Positions 18,900 to 29,444 are shown, counted from the stretch's first letter. The stretch: 64,000 nucleotides of DNA from Mycolicibacterium rhodesiae (GCF_002086695.1 NZ_MVIH01000002.1:558001-622000), one strand, 5' to 3'. Notes: generated by a model not told the origin, from the letters alone. Program-made: numbers and translations.

Positions 18900-18942
18900 A
18901 ATTCCCCGGGTGGCAGCCCTTCGTGGCTGCCCTCGGGGAATT
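18900..18942 (+). terminator. Terminator of the rpsF-rplI operon
   Basis: AATTCCCCG (18900-18908) pairs with CGGGGAATT (18934-18942), and GGCAGCC (18912-18918) with GGCTGCC (18925-18931), closing on a CTTCGT loop. The 16-bp broken stem begins 12 bp after the rplI stop. No U tract follows, as is common in mycobacteria. Confidence 0.8.
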
Positions 18943-19371
18943 GCTGTATCTCTGGCGAACACATCCGGGCGGGGTCGCCACAGCTAATCTAACCGTCCGT
19001 TAACCTGGCGCATAAGCTCCGGCAACACAACACGCCCGAGATCGCAACCGGGGCCGACACGCCGGTGAACTTGCCATCCACAACACACACCCGGGGCTAC
19101 CCTGCGTTTAGCTGGGGTGATAACCCAAAAACGGTCGGTCATCCACAGGTTTTCCCCAACGCCTCAACACCCCTTTCCCCAGCTATCCACAAACCACTAA
19201 CAGGTTGATGAACAGGCTCGGTTTGCGAGGGCTCCAGCAACGTCTAGCGTGAGCCGTCGGCGGTGCGGTTCGTCAGCGTGACGCCGAGTGCTTGTCGGGG
19301 GCGTGGGATACAACCTCTGATAGTGCATCGAACAGAAGTTCGACGAATTCAAGAGGAGGTGGGGCAGCCCA
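18943..19371 (+). promoter_or_regulatory. dnaB upstream region with DnaA-box-like repeats
   Basis: There is no convincing gene in these 429 bases. The stretch is locally richer in A/T and C/A than its surroundings and holds three near matches to the DnaA box TTATCCACA: CCATCCACA (19073-19081, 7 of 9), TCATCCACA (19139-19147, 8 of 9) and CTATCCACA (19183-19191, 8 of 9), all in the same orientation. AAGAGGAGGT (19351-19360) is the dnaB ribosome binding site. DnaA control of dnaB is inference. It is not oriC, since dnaA, dnaN and gyrase are absent. Confidence 0.45.
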
Positions 19372-21606
19372 ATGGCGGTCGTCGACGATCTCGGTCAGCC
19401 CGGGATGGACAGTCCTCCTCCCTCTGAAGACTTCGGTCGCCAGCCTCCCCAGGACTTAGCCGCCGAACAATCTGTGCTGGGCGGCATGCTGCTGTCCAAG
19501 GACGCCATCGCCGACGTGCTGGAGCGGCTGCGCCCGGGTGACTTCTACCGGCCGGCCCATCAGAACGTCTACGACTCGATCCTGGACCTCTATGGCCGGG
19601 GTGAGCCCGCGGACGCCGTCACCGTCGCCGCCGAGTTGGACCGCCGCGGGCTATTGCGCCGCATCGGTGGTGCTCCGTATCTCCACACGTTGATCTCCAC
19701 GGTGCCGACGGCCGCCAACGCGGGTTACTACGCGGGAATCGTGGCGGAGAAGGCCTTGTTGCGGCGCCTGGTGGAGGCCGGCACCCGGGTGGTGCAGTAC
19801 GGCTACGCGGGCGCAGAAGGCGCGGACGTCAACGAGATCGTGGACCGCGCGCAGGCCGAGATTTACGACGTCACCGAGCGGCGCACCGCGGAGGACTTCC
19901 TGCCGCTGGAAGATCTGCTGCAGCCGACGATGGACGAGATCGACGCCATCGCCTCGAACGGCGGGCTGTCCAAGGGCGTCCCGACGGGCTTCGAGGAACT
20001 CGACGCGTTGACCAACGGCTTGCATCCCGGCCAGATGATCGTGGTGGCGGCCAGGCCCGGTATGGGCAAGGCTCTGAGTCTGGACACGCCGCTGCCGACG
20101 CCGACGGGCTGGACCACGATGGGCGAGGTCAAGGTCGGGGACTACCTGATCGACGCCGACGGACGCCCCACGCGCGTAGTCGCGGCAACGGACATCATGG
20201 TGGGCCGGCCGTGCTACGAGGTTGAATTCTCCGACGGCACAGTCCTTATCGCCGACGCCGAGCACCAGTGGCTGACGGAGACCCGCGCTTCGCGGAAGTC
20301 TGCGCTTGTGAGGACTACGCGCGACATCGCGGAGACATTGCACCGGAACCACGCCGTCGCCAATTCGAAGCCACTCCAGGCGACGGTCCGTGTGCTCCCC
20401 GTGGCGCCGTACGCCTTGGGTGTTTGGCTGGGCCAGGGAATGGGCCCAGTCGAACCCGAGATCGTCATGCGAGCCGAGGGCGAGGGAAGCGAGCTCGGCG
20501 CCTCCGACGCCACGCACATCCCCGCGGAATACCTCCGCGCTTCCGAAGCTCAGCGGCGCGCACTGCTTGGCGGCTTATTGGATGCCACCGGAGCGGTGAG
20601 TAGCGACGGGTCAGTTGATTTTTCGACGACTGATCAGCGGCTGGCGGATGAAGTGTTCGAGTTGATCGTCAGTCTCGGTTACGACTGCCGCCGCGTTGAA
20701 AGCTCAACCGCGTTCATCCTGAATTTCTCCACCGATGACGAGGTCTTCGGGCTGCCCCGGAAAGCCCTGTTGCACAAGGAACGGCGGGCCAGCGGGACCG
20801 AGAGGGTGTCGTCGCGATTCATCACCGACGTCCGGCCCATCGCGAGCGTTCCAGTGCGCTGCGTCGAGGTCGATAACGGTGACCACATGTATCTCGCGGG
20901 GCGGGCGATGATCCCAACGCACAACTCGACCCTGGGACTGGATTTCTTGCGGTCCTGCTCGATCAAGCACCGGTTTCCGAGCATCGTGTTTTCGTTGGAA
21001 ATGAGCAAGTCCGAGATCGTGATGCGACTTCTCTCGGCCGAAGCCAAGATCAAGCTCGCTGACATGCGCTCGGGAAAGATGACCGACGACGACTGGACCC
21101 GTTTGGCGCGCCGGATGAGCGAAATCAGCGAAGCGCCTTTGTATATCGACGATTCGCCGAACCTGACGATGATGGAGATCCGTGCGAAGGCGCGCCGGCT
21201 GCATCAGAAGGCCGGGCTGCGGCTGATCGTGCTCGACTACCTGCAGCTGATGACCTCGGGTAAGAAGGTCGAGTCGCGTCAGCAGGAAGTCTCCGAATTC
21301 TCAAGGCAGATCAAGCTTTTGGCGAAGGAGCTAGAGGTTCCGGTGGTTGCGATGAGCCAGCTGAACCGCGGTCCCGAGCAGCGCACCGACAAGAAACCAA
21401 TGTTAGCTGATCTACGTGAAAGCGGTAGTATCGAGCAAGATGCGGATATGGTGATTTTGCTGCACCGGCCTGATGCGTTCGAAACCGATGACCCGCGCGG
21501 TGGTGAAGCCGACCTGATTGTCGCGAAACACCGTGCGGGGCCGACGCGTACGGTCACAGTCGCGCACCAGCTGCACTTGTCTCGGTTCACGAACATGGCG
21601 AGATAA
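19372..21606 (+). CDS. dnaB: Replicative DNA helicase DnaB with in-frame intein
   Basis: The 744-residue precursor contains a 459-residue DnaB helicase (N-terminal domain from PPQDLAAEQSVLGGML; RecA-like domain with EMSKSEIVMRLL, LRLIVLDYLQLM, MSQLNRGPEQR, ADLRESGSIEQDADMV). The Walker A loop reads RPGMGK, then a 285-residue intein, then STLGLD. Splicing is required to restore GKS/T and therefore ATPase function. The hexamer unwinds DNA at the fork. ATG at 19372 follows AAGAGGAGGT. Synteny with Rv0058, which also carries a DnaB intein, supports the call. Confidence 0.97.
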   Translation: MAVVDDLGQPGMDSPPPSEDFGRQPPQDLAAEQSVLGGMLLSKDAIADVLERLRPGDFYRPAHQNVYDSILDLYGRGEPADAVTVAAELDRRGLLRRIGGAPYLHTLISTVPTAANAGYYAGIVAEKALLRRLVEAGTRVVQYGYAGAEGADVNEIVDRAQAEIYDVTERRTAEDFLPLEDLLQPTMDEIDAIASNGGLSKGVPTGFEELDALTNGLHPGQMIVVAARPGMGKALSLDTPLPTPTGWTTMGEVKVGDYLIDADGRPTRVVAATDIMVGRPCYEVEFSDGTVLIADAEHQWLTETRASRKSALVRTTRDIAETLHRNHAVANSKPLQATVRVLPVAPYALGVWLGQGMGPVEPEIVMRAEGEGSELGASDATHIPAEYLRASEAQRRALLGGLLDATGAVSSDGSVDFSTTDQRLADEVFELIVSLGYDCRRVESSTAFILNFSTDDEVFGLPRKALLHKERRASGTERVSSRFITDVRPIASVPVRCVEVDNGDHMYLAGRAMIPTHNSTLGLDFLRSCSIKHRFPSIVFSLEMSKSEIVMRLLSAEAKIKLADMRSGKMTDDDWTRLARRMSEISEAPLYIDDSPNLTMMEIRAKARRLHQKAGLRLIVLDYLQLMTSGKKVESRQQEVSEFSRQIKLLAKELEVPVVAMSQLNRGPEQRTDKKPMLADLRESGSIEQDADMVILLHRPDAFETDDPRGGEADLIVAKHRAGPTRTVTVAHQLHLSRFTNMAR
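20071..20925 (+). other. Class 3 intein in DnaB Walker A loop
   Basis: This 285-residue intein runs from ALSLDTPLPT to MIPTHN, with Ser as the first C-extein residue. Position 1 is Ala, so a standard N-terminal acyl shift is impossible. It has the three class 3 markers: Trp in block B (EHQW), Cys in block F (VRCVEV) and Thr in block G (PTHN). In class 3 inteins the block F Cys attacks the N-junction directly. A related DnaB P-loop intein in M. smegmatis is reported to respond to oxidation. Two degenerate LAGLIDADG-like segments lie between (LGVWLGQGMG and LLGGLLDATGAV). Confidence 0.9.
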
Positions 21607-21781
21607 CGACATCGACGATCTGTGGCTTCGAAAGTTTGGTCTCCAATTCTCACCGCGGGCCACACGGCCGGATTCTAGAAGTCGTTGGCCACCGGGTCGA
21701 GGAAGTCATAGACGAAACTAGTGAACACCGGCCGAGAGCGCTTCGCTGAAGCGTCCGCGCAGCAGACAGGGAGAAATGTAA

Positions 21782-23092
21782 GTGGCCGTGGGCGCTCGAT
21801 CGGGGCGTACTGCGATGCGGGTGGCGATGGCGGTCGCGGTGGGCGTGACCGGGGTGGCGCTAGCCGTCGTGCTAGGCCTTGTCGTTGTGCTCCTTTCGGC
21901 CCGTCTCATCGACGCGCCATGGGTCTTCCTCGGCGCGGGCTACGTCGTACTCGTGGCGAGCGGCGTGGTAGCCGTGCTCGCGGTTCGCAGGATTCTCCGG
22001 TTCACCGGCACGTGGCGATCGACCGCGGCAGTCAGCGTCGGCCTGGCGATGATTTCGGCGACCATCGCTCACTACACCATCTTGGACCGATTCCCCCCGA
22101 TGCCGGTCGAGCCCGATCCGGCGGGCGTCCGATACTGGTCGGTTCCCGACGGCCGACTCGCGTACTACCACCAATCGGCACCTCCCATGCCCGGCAGGCG
22201 TGCACCGGTCGTGTTTCTGCACGGGGGTCCAGGGACGCCAGGCGAAGGATTGCCAACGGGCAGTGCGGAACTGGCCGCGCGAGGCTACGACGTCTATGCC
22301 TACGACCAACTCGGAGCGGGACGCTCCTCCCGGTTGAGTGACGTCACCCAGTACACCGTCGAGCACGCGGTCGACGATCTCGATGCAGTACGGCGCTCGA
22401 TCGGCGCTGAGAAGATGATCCTGATCGGCCGATCCTGGGGCGGTTCGCTGCTCGCCCAATACCTGGCACGTCACCCTGACCGAGTCGAGCGGGCCGTCTT
22501 TGTCACACCCGGAACCATCTGGGGTGGGCTCTCGGAGGACGTCGGTGAACCCTGGCCAGCACGCGACGCCGCGGGGCGCCGCGAGTACGAGCAGCTCACG
22601 GGACGAGCTCGAACGCTGCTGCAGAGCATTCTGCTCGAGGTCAACCCCAACGCGGCCCACTCCTTCGTGCCGGATCGGGAAGCTGACAGCTGGATGCGGG
22701 CAGTGGCCCTGACCGGTCGGGGCGCCACCGCGTGTTCTGGGCCCCCTCGAGCCTCGGCACATCACAACTTGCAGGGGTTCTACAGCAATCAGATGCTCGT
22801 CGCGGATTTCGCGGCAACCGCCGACCCGCGACCGGCCCTCGCGCAGGCGCATGTCCCTGCGCTGGTTATGGCGGCACAATGTGATTTCGTCCACTGGTCG
22901 GTCACCCGGCGCTACGTCGATGCCATCCCCGGAGCAGCCCTCGTTCCCGTCGACCATGCCGGACACGGCATCACCGAAGACCAGCCGGCATTGTTCACCC
23001 GCCTGATCGGGGAGTTCATCACCGGGCAGCCCGTGGAGGTACCGCTGTGGCGATCGGCGGCAGATCCGTGGAACCGGCCGCCCGGCGGATGA
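21782..23092 (+). CDS. Membrane-anchored alpha/beta hydrolase (proline iminopeptidase-like)
   Basis: A 436-residue protein with three N-terminal hydrophobic helices (about residues 12-110) followed by an alpha/beta hydrolase domain. The oxyanion motif HGGPGTPG and nucleophile elbow GRSWGGS match the proline iminopeptidase/S33 group, and the C-terminal DHAGHG supplies the His. The domain probably faces outside, but topology is unproven. GTG at 21782 overlaps no neighbour. It is not part of the Rv0058 neighbourhood and starts the accessory stretch. Confidence 0.78.
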   Translation: MAVGARSGRTAMRVAMAVAVGVTGVALAVVLGLVVVLLSARLIDAPWVFLGAGYVVLVASGVVAVLAVRRILRFTGTWRSTAAVSVGLAMISATIAHYTILDRFPPMPVEPDPAGVRYWSVPDGRLAYYHQSAPPMPGRRAPVVFLHGGPGTPGEGLPTGSAELAARGYDVYAYDQLGAGRSSRLSDVTQYTVEHAVDDLDAVRRSIGAEKMILIGRSWGGSLLAQYLARHPDRVERAVFVTPGTIWGGLSEDVGEPWPARDAAGRREYEQLTGRARTLLQSILLEVNPNAAHSFVPDREADSWMRAVALTGRGATACSGPPRASAHHNLQGFYSNQMLVADFAATADPRPALAQAHVPALVMAAQCDFVHWSVTRRYVDAIPGAALVPVDHAGHGITEDQPALFTRLIGEFITGQPVEVPLWRSAADPWNRPPGG

Positions 23093-23271
23093 GCACGCAG
23101 GAGCCCGTTGTCCGACACCGTGCGATCGGCTCACTGCAGAGCGTCGAAATCAGTTCGCCGGCCTGGCGGATCAGGCGGTAGAACACCAGCGTCAGCACCT
23201 GAACGGGCAGAATGCCAGCGCTTCCCAGATGCCAGACGCCGAGCACGGACAATTACCCCGCGGGACGGCAT

Positions 23272-24030
23272 TCAGCCTCGGTCAGACACGATCAGCACCG
23301 GCACACCAGCGTCGCGCAGCAGCGCCGAGTAGGCGCCTTTCGGCAGCCCTATTGTCTGGCGACCACCGCCCACCACGACGATCTGGGCGTCGCGTGCCAG
23401 GGGTAACAGGGCACTCCCGGCCCGGCCGCTGCGGATGACGCGTTCCACCGAGACGTCGGGGAAGGACTCCTGATAGCCGGCCAGGCTCTCGGCGACCAGT
23501 TCTGACTCGCGCTCCCGGTAGTTGGCGTAGTCGATGGGAAGCCAACTCGCCGCCGGAAGATCTAGTGCGCCCGGCTCACTCCAACAGTGCACTGCCACCA
23601 AGGGAGCCGCGGCCTGCGAAGCCGCGGTGAACGCTGCCCCGATGGCGCGCCGGTCTGCTGGCGAAGATCCGTGTACCGCCACTAGAACCGGTGCATCGGA
23701 TCTCGCCCCACGCTCCTGCGGCACGACGACGACATCGGCATAATCCAGCAGCGTGGTGACGGCCTGATTGTGAATCCTTTTGTGTAGGAGACCGTGTGGC
23801 GCGGGTACCACGACGAGCTCGGTGCCCGCGGGGAGTCGTTCGGCAAAGGCGGCTGGGTTGTGAAGGTCGAGGTGCACGCGGAGCACCGCGCTCCGCCGAA
23901 TTCTGGCAGCGTCGTGGGCCCATGCCCCAGCGCTATCCATAGCGGGTGCGCCGTCGTCGGCCACAACGATCACACGTTGTGGCGTTGGCCGCTGTGCTGG
24001 CACGACGTCGTATTCCGGGACGGTCGTCAT
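23272..24030 (-). CDS. Universal stress protein-like, two degenerate Usp domains
   Basis: A 252-residue protein resembling tandem Usp domains. The second half keeps the fold (PVLVAVHGSSPADRRAIGAAF, VVVGGGRQTIG, VPVLIVSDRG), but the ATP-binding GxxGxxxxxxxxxGS motif is incomplete and the first domain is shortened. ATG at 24030 is chosen because AAGGAG lies 6 bases upstream; an in-frame ATG at 24045 would put that site inside the gene. It follows the TehA-like gene by 25 bp, so the two are probably co-transcribed. Confidence 0.75.
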   Translation of the reverse strand: MTTVPEYDVVPAQRPTPQRVIVVADDGAPAMDSAGAWAHDAARIRRSAVLRVHLDLHNPAAFAERLPAGTELVVVPAPHGLLHKRIHNQAVTTLLDYADVVVVPQERGARSDAPVLVAVHGSSPADRRAIGAAFTAASQAAAPLVAVHCWSEPGALDLPAASWLPIDYANYRERESELVAESLAGYQESFPDVSVERVIRSGRAGSALLPLARDAQIVVVGGGRQTIGLPKGAYSALLRDAGVPVLIVSDRG

Positions 24031-24055
24031 GATTTTCTCCTTCATATTGTTTGAG

Positions 24056-25186
24056 TTATCTCAGTCGCGGGCCGAGCAAGTCGCCCCGCACGCTGCCGTG
24101 AACGGTGCGCGTCGCCACCAGACCCCAGGTACCGAGCAGGCACAGGTAGCCGATCACCGCGGCCACCCGTAGTGCCGGCAGACCTGTGTGCACTGCCAGC
24201 TGGGTCGTGCCGGTAACGAACGTGCCGACAGGAAACGTCAGGCTCCACCATGTCAACGCAAATGGCATGCCGCGCAGCAGAGTTCGCAGAGTCAGTGAGG
24301 TGGCCAGCACGATCCATAGCACCGCGAAACCCCACACTGGGACACCGAAGAGCACTGCGAACACCTGCAGACCACCTGCGACCTGCGGATCGACCGCAGC
24401 AGCAGCGTTACCGCCCAAAAGCCCCGCCGCGGTGATCGACTGCCCAAGCGGCCCGAGCACGATCCACAGGGTCGGCACTCGGGCGGTGCCCGACGTCCCG
24501 TAGTGGACCAGTCGGCTCCAGATCATCGTGGTGATGATCAACGCCGCGATCAGCGACATCCCGAACATCGCGAGGCAGGCGTAGAGCATGGTGGTGCGAC
24601 CGGTGCCCGAGGCTATGTGCGGAATGAGCAGAGCACCCGTTGCTGCGGACACCATCGGAGGTACCACCGGCATCAGCCAGCCGCCGAATGCGGCGTCTGG
24701 GCCGACCTCGTGCCGGGTGATCATGAGGAACGGGATGGTGGCCGCGGTGAACAATCCGCCGGCGGAACCGAGGATCCACAGAATCCAGTCGAGTCGCAAG
24801 GCGGCCTGCGCACCGATGACCTCCCCGCCCACCAGCAGCGCTCCGGCACCTACGGTGAGAAACGCCATCGGGGCGGCGCCGTAGAAATGTGCCATCTGAG
24901 CGTTGCGAGCGTGGCTGCGGGCGACGGTGGGATGGCGCAACCAACACGCGCCCACCAGCACGGCGAGTACCGCAAGCACCGCCGCAGCCAGCAGCCAGAC
25001 CACCTCGGCGAAGCCACGCAGGCCCGGAAACTGAACGGGTAAACCCGCCGCGGCGGTGGCGACGATCCCGGTACCCATCACAGACGCGAACCAGTTGGGA
25101 CCCACCTCGTGAAGGCGGCGCCGCGGCGCGGCGGGAACGGGAGCAGGCTTTGCGAACGTAAGCGTGGATTGCTGCATGTTTGTCAC
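24056..25186 (-). CDS. TDT/TehA-family transporter (C4-dicarboxylate, sulfite or tellurite type)
   Basis: A 376-residue membrane protein with about ten helices. It starts VGPNWFASVMGTGIVATA, the hallmark of the TDT family (TehA, Mae1, Ssu1, plant SLAC1), and has the internal FYGAAPMAFLTVGAGA and PFALTWWSLTFPVGTF segments. Members export C4-dicarboxylates, sulfite or other anions; the substrate is not evident here. It is 60 bp downstream of a LysR gene, with a perfect dyad between them, and just upstream of a Usp-like gene. Confidence 0.85.
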   Translation of the reverse strand: MTNMQQSTLTFAKPAPVPAAPRRRLHEVGPNWFASVMGTGIVATAAAGLPVQFPGLRGFAEVVWLLAAAVLAVLAVLVGACWLRHPTVARSHARNAQMAHFYGAAPMAFLTVGAGALLVGGEVIGAQAALRLDWILWILGSAGGLFTAATIPFLMITRHEVGPDAAFGGWLMPVVPPMVSAATGALLIPHIASGTGRTTMLYACLAMFGMSLIAALIITTMIWSRLVHYGTSGTARVPTLWIVLGPLGQSITAAGLLGGNAAAAVDPQVAGGLQVFAVLFGVPVWGFAVLWIVLATSLTLRTLLRGMPFALTWWSLTFPVGTFVTGTTQLAVHTGLPALRVAAVIGYLCLLGTWGLVATRTVHGSVRGDLLGPRLR

Positions 25187-25220
25187 GCTACGAGCCGACG
25201 GACCTCGGCGGTAGCCGCCT

Positions 25221-25243
25221 GGTCACAAGCAATCTTTGTGACC
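25221..25243. promoter_or_regulatory. Dyad between LysR gene and TehA-like gene
   Basis: GGTCACAA (25221-25228), 7-base spacer, TTGTGACC (25236-25243): a perfect 8+8 inverted repeat 35-57 bp upstream of the transporter start. It is well placed for an activator site. It could instead be the LysR gene's terminator, since it starts 4 bp past that stop codon. Confidence 0.5.
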
Positions 25244-25246
25244 TAA

Positions 25247-26173
25247 TCACTCACTTCGATGGCGTCGGGCAGCAGCGATATGGCTGAGCAGGTCACGCGC
25301 CGCGCCCGCTGGGGGAGTACTACCCGCAAGCCACACGGCGCGCAGGGCACGGCGCAGGTCGAGGCCGTCCACAGCGACGGCACGCAGACGTCCGAGCTCG
25401 AGGTCGTCGGCGACGGCGAGCTTGCTGAGCACGGCGGGCCCCGCCTGCGCGATGACGGCGGCGCGGACCGCAGCCGCGCTGGACAGTTCCAGTACGGGCG
25501 GTGCTTGGCCGACGTCGGTAACCCGGCGCAGCGCGGCAGTCAAGAACTCTCGGGTGCCCGAGCCTTTCTCGCGGGTCACCAGCGCCGTTGCGGCCAGCTC
25601 CTCGGCACCGACCGGATGCGGGCGACGGACCCACTTATGCGTCGGCGGTACCACCACAACCAGCTCGTCGTGTGCGACGGTGCTGCTGCGTAATGTGCGT
25701 GGCACACCTGGACTTTCGACGAAGCCGAGATCCGCCCGATCGTCCTGGATGGCCGCAATCACCTGATCGCTATTGGCGGCGGTCAGGGTCACGTCCGGCG
25801 GCTCGGCGCGTTGCCGAGAGACGGTGTCGCGCCAGCTGACCAACCAGCGGGGCAGCAGCTGCTCGGCGATCGTCAGGCTCGCGGTGATGCGCAACCGGGT
25901 CTTGCTGTCGTCGCGGAGGGTGGCCAGGCCGGCGTCGACTTCGTGCGCCACACTGAGCAGGCGGTCGGCCCACTGCGCGGCAACCGCACCCGAGGAGGTC
26001 AACCGCGAGCCCGTCTTGGTCCGGATGACCAGCCGCACACCGGTCTGCCGCTCCAGGGCAGCGATGCGCGCCGACACAGCCTGCTGGGTAAGTCCGCACT
26101 CGCGGCCGGCCCCACTCAAGCTGCCCGTGCGGGCGATGGCGAGAAGGACCTCCAACGAGGTCAGGTCAGGCAT
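25247..26173 (-). CDS. LysR-family transcriptional regulator
   Basis: A 308-residue LysR protein with an N-terminal HTH (LEVLLAIARTGSLSGAGRE, then GLTQQAVSARIAALERQTG) and a periplasmic-binding-like effector domain (LRITASLTIAEQLLPRWL, DLGFVESPGVP, LVTREKGSGTREFL), in the CysB/CbbR-type arrangement. The ATG at 26173 gives the standard N-terminus; an in-frame GTG at 26200 would add nine residues. It lies upstream of and in line with the TehA-like gene, the probable target. Confidence 0.88.
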   Translation of the reverse strand: MPDLTSLEVLLAIARTGSLSGAGRECGLTQQAVSARIAALERQTGVRLVIRTKTGSRLTSSGAVAAQWADRLLSVAHEVDAGLATLRDDSKTRLRITASLTIAEQLLPRWLVSWRDTVSRQRAEPPDVTLTAANSDQVIAAIQDDRADLGFVESPGVPRTLRSSTVAHDELVVVVPPTHKWVRRPHPVGAEELAATALVTREKGSGTREFLTAALRRVTDVGQAPPVLELSSAAAVRAAVIAQAGPAVLSKLAVADDLELGRLRAVAVDGLDLRRALRAVWLAGSTPPAGAARDLLSHIAAARRHRSE

Positions 26174-26843
26174 CCTCGCGCTCAGCTGCACACGGATCAC
26201 CTTAAGGCCGGGCGGTCGGAGTCGAGGGCAGGCGGTTCATGTCGCCGCTCCCCACGATCGCACCCAGTTCCGGCCCCGTGGCAGTTGTCGGCCACGGTTT
26301 CTGCCGACAAAAGTGCCGACTGATCTCGCGGATACTGGCGGTTAGCCGTCGGTCAAGTGTGAAATGCGGTGCTGTCACTTATCTTTGGCCGTGGGACCCA
26401 GGGCAGGCCCGACAGTGCCAGCCACTCAAAGCTTGGTTGCCTAGTCGTTGATCCGAGCAGCGGAGTGCGGTGCGCAGTCAGGGCGTGGATCCCCGCCTGC
26501 ATTGAGTCCCTGACACGCTCGGCGAAGTCTTCTGAGGATTCGCCTTCGCCGGCAATCATTTCGGGCATGACTGCGCTGACGAGTTTGGTGGGCAGTGGTC
26601 GATAGGGCAAGGCAAACGAGCATCTGTTCACCCACCAGGGGCCGATCCGCGAACACTACCTCGGCAGTACGGTTTCGGAGCCAACGGCCTTCACCGCCGC
26701 GAGATCTATCGGCCGATCTTCAGCACCGCTGCGCCACCGCCTGAGCGATGACCTACATGGAGGAGCCTCGGTTCGGAAATGTCCGGATCATGAAAGATCC
26801 GGTTCGAGGAAATCCGTTGTGCCAGTACGCAATTCAGCCCGAC
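26174..26843. other. Gene-poor stretch with possible eroded remnants
   Basis: About 670 bases without an intact gene. Codon usage and GC are less regular than in the flanks. The only coding-like piece is the minus-strand segment 26353-26631 listed separately. No insertion sequence ends, direct repeats or tRNA were found by eye. Confidence 0.4.
26353..26631 (-). pseudogene. Possible C-terminal remnant of an acyltransferase-like gene
   Basis: The frame encodes LPTKLVSAVMPEM, then EDFAERVRDSMQAGIHALTAH and RTPLLG, a pattern I associate with the last part of PlsC-type lysophospholipid acyltransferases in mycobacteria. No HxxxxD catalytic motif or upstream portion is present, and the following residues look random. 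It is read as a decayed 3' fragment. The recognition is weak, and it could be a chance open frame. Confidence 0.3.
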
Positions 26844-27203
26844 TTATGCCTCACCCAAGCTCGGCCGGTAATCAGCCGCCTCGGCCTCGGCGGCAAGCAA
26901 TGCGCCCAGCTCCCCCTCTTGCTGGGCGACAAACACGCCGATCACCTGCCGGCATACCTCCGGCACGCTCACCCCACGCATATCCGCAATACGTTTGAGC
27001 CCGAGCAGCATTGACGTAGACACGTGAAACTGCACAGCGAACTGACCGCACGAACCATCTTCAGGCGGCAACCCCGGACCCACGACCACAGGTTCATCCA
27101 CCCCGTACTCGTCCACCTCAGCACGCCGAGCTCGCTCAACCGCCCCACCACCACCAACGCCGGCGGCCGGATCCGGGAACTCCTCATGACTGAACAAACC
27201 CAT
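26844..27203 (-). CDS. Small protein with ribbon-helix-helix-like C-terminal half
   Basis: A 119-residue frame, MGLFSHEEF at the start, with an acidic low-complexity N-terminal half and a C-terminal half reading QFHVSTSMLLGLKRIADMR and GVSVPEVCRQVIGVFVAQQ. The strand-helix-helix pattern resembles small RHH-type DNA-binding proteins or antitoxins, but no toxin gene is adjacent. I do not recognise a family. It may be a real accessory gene or a relic in the gene-poor region. Confidence 0.4.
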   Translation of the reverse strand: MGLFSHEEFPDPAAGVGGGGAVERARRAEVDEYGVDEPVVVGPGLPPEDGSCGQFAVQFHVSTSMLLGLKRIADMRGVSVPEVCRQVIGVFVAQQEGELGALLAAEAEAADYRPSLGEA

Positions 27204-27288
27204 TCCGCCCACGCTAGACCTCGCAGAATTCCCAGGCCGCCAACCAAGCGGCGTCGAGAAACCGCAGGAAGCACGGCGCGCTGGTTAA

Positions 27289-28953
<1,665 letters not shown>

Positions 28954-29003
28954 CCTAGTGGGCAGTTCGAGCTGAGGAATCTGCCGACGCTTAGCCTGTG
29001 CTG

Positions 29004-29444
29004 ATGCCACGCAAACTCAGTGACGAAGAAGTTGAGGCGTATCTGGATAGCCGTCCGGGCTGGGCGATACTGACCACCATTGAGAAAGACGGGTTCCCGC
29101 ACTCCGTTCCCCTCGGCTACTTCCGGCTCGGCAGCGACGTCATCATGGGTGTCCGGGACGGCACACGCAAAGTGGCCAACATCGAAAGCAACCCGAACGT
29201 GAGTGTCTTGCTCGAAGACGGCTCCACGATGGCGGACATCCGCGGTGTGATGATCCAAGGCCGTGCCCGCATCGTTCGGGAACCAGGGGAGGCACTCGAG
29301 CTCTCGAGGGAAGGCGCTCGGGCGCGGGGCGTGGCAGAGTCCGACTGCCCCACCGCACCCAGACCGGGCGCCGCCTACATCCGCGTGACACCTGTTCGAA
29401 CCGTGTCCTGGGACTACGGAAATTCGACGTCGGATCACGCTTAG
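29004..29444 (+). CDS. Pyridoxamine 5'-phosphate oxidase-fold (PPOX) protein
   Basis: A 146-residue split-barrel flavin- or F420-binding protein. It begins MPRKLSDEEVEAYLDSRPGW and has DGFPHSVPLGYF, GTRKVANIESNPNVSVLLED and VMIQGRARIV, as in PPOX-class F420-dependent proteins. ATG at 29004 is preferred; GTG at 28998 is also in frame. It lies 50 bp after the sulfatase on the same strand, so co-transcription is possible. Substrate unknown. Confidence 0.78.
   Translation: MPRKLSDEEVEAYLDSRPGWAILTTIEKDGFPHSVPLGYFRLGSDVIMGVRDGTRKVANIESNPNVSVLLEDGSTMADIRGVMIQGRARIVREPGEALELSREGARARGVAESDCPTAPRPGAAYIRVTPVRTVSWDYGNSTSDHA

Noticed and set aside
19073-19191. Chromosomal origin
   Set aside because: DnaA-box-like sequences are present, but dnaA, dnaN, recF, gyrB and rpmH are absent; mycobacterial oriC lies at dnaA.
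23019-23252. 77-codon minus-strand frame after the Usp-like gene
   Set aside because: The first residues look like a membrane segment, but the rest overlaps the hydrolase gene and is not coherent; too weak to list.
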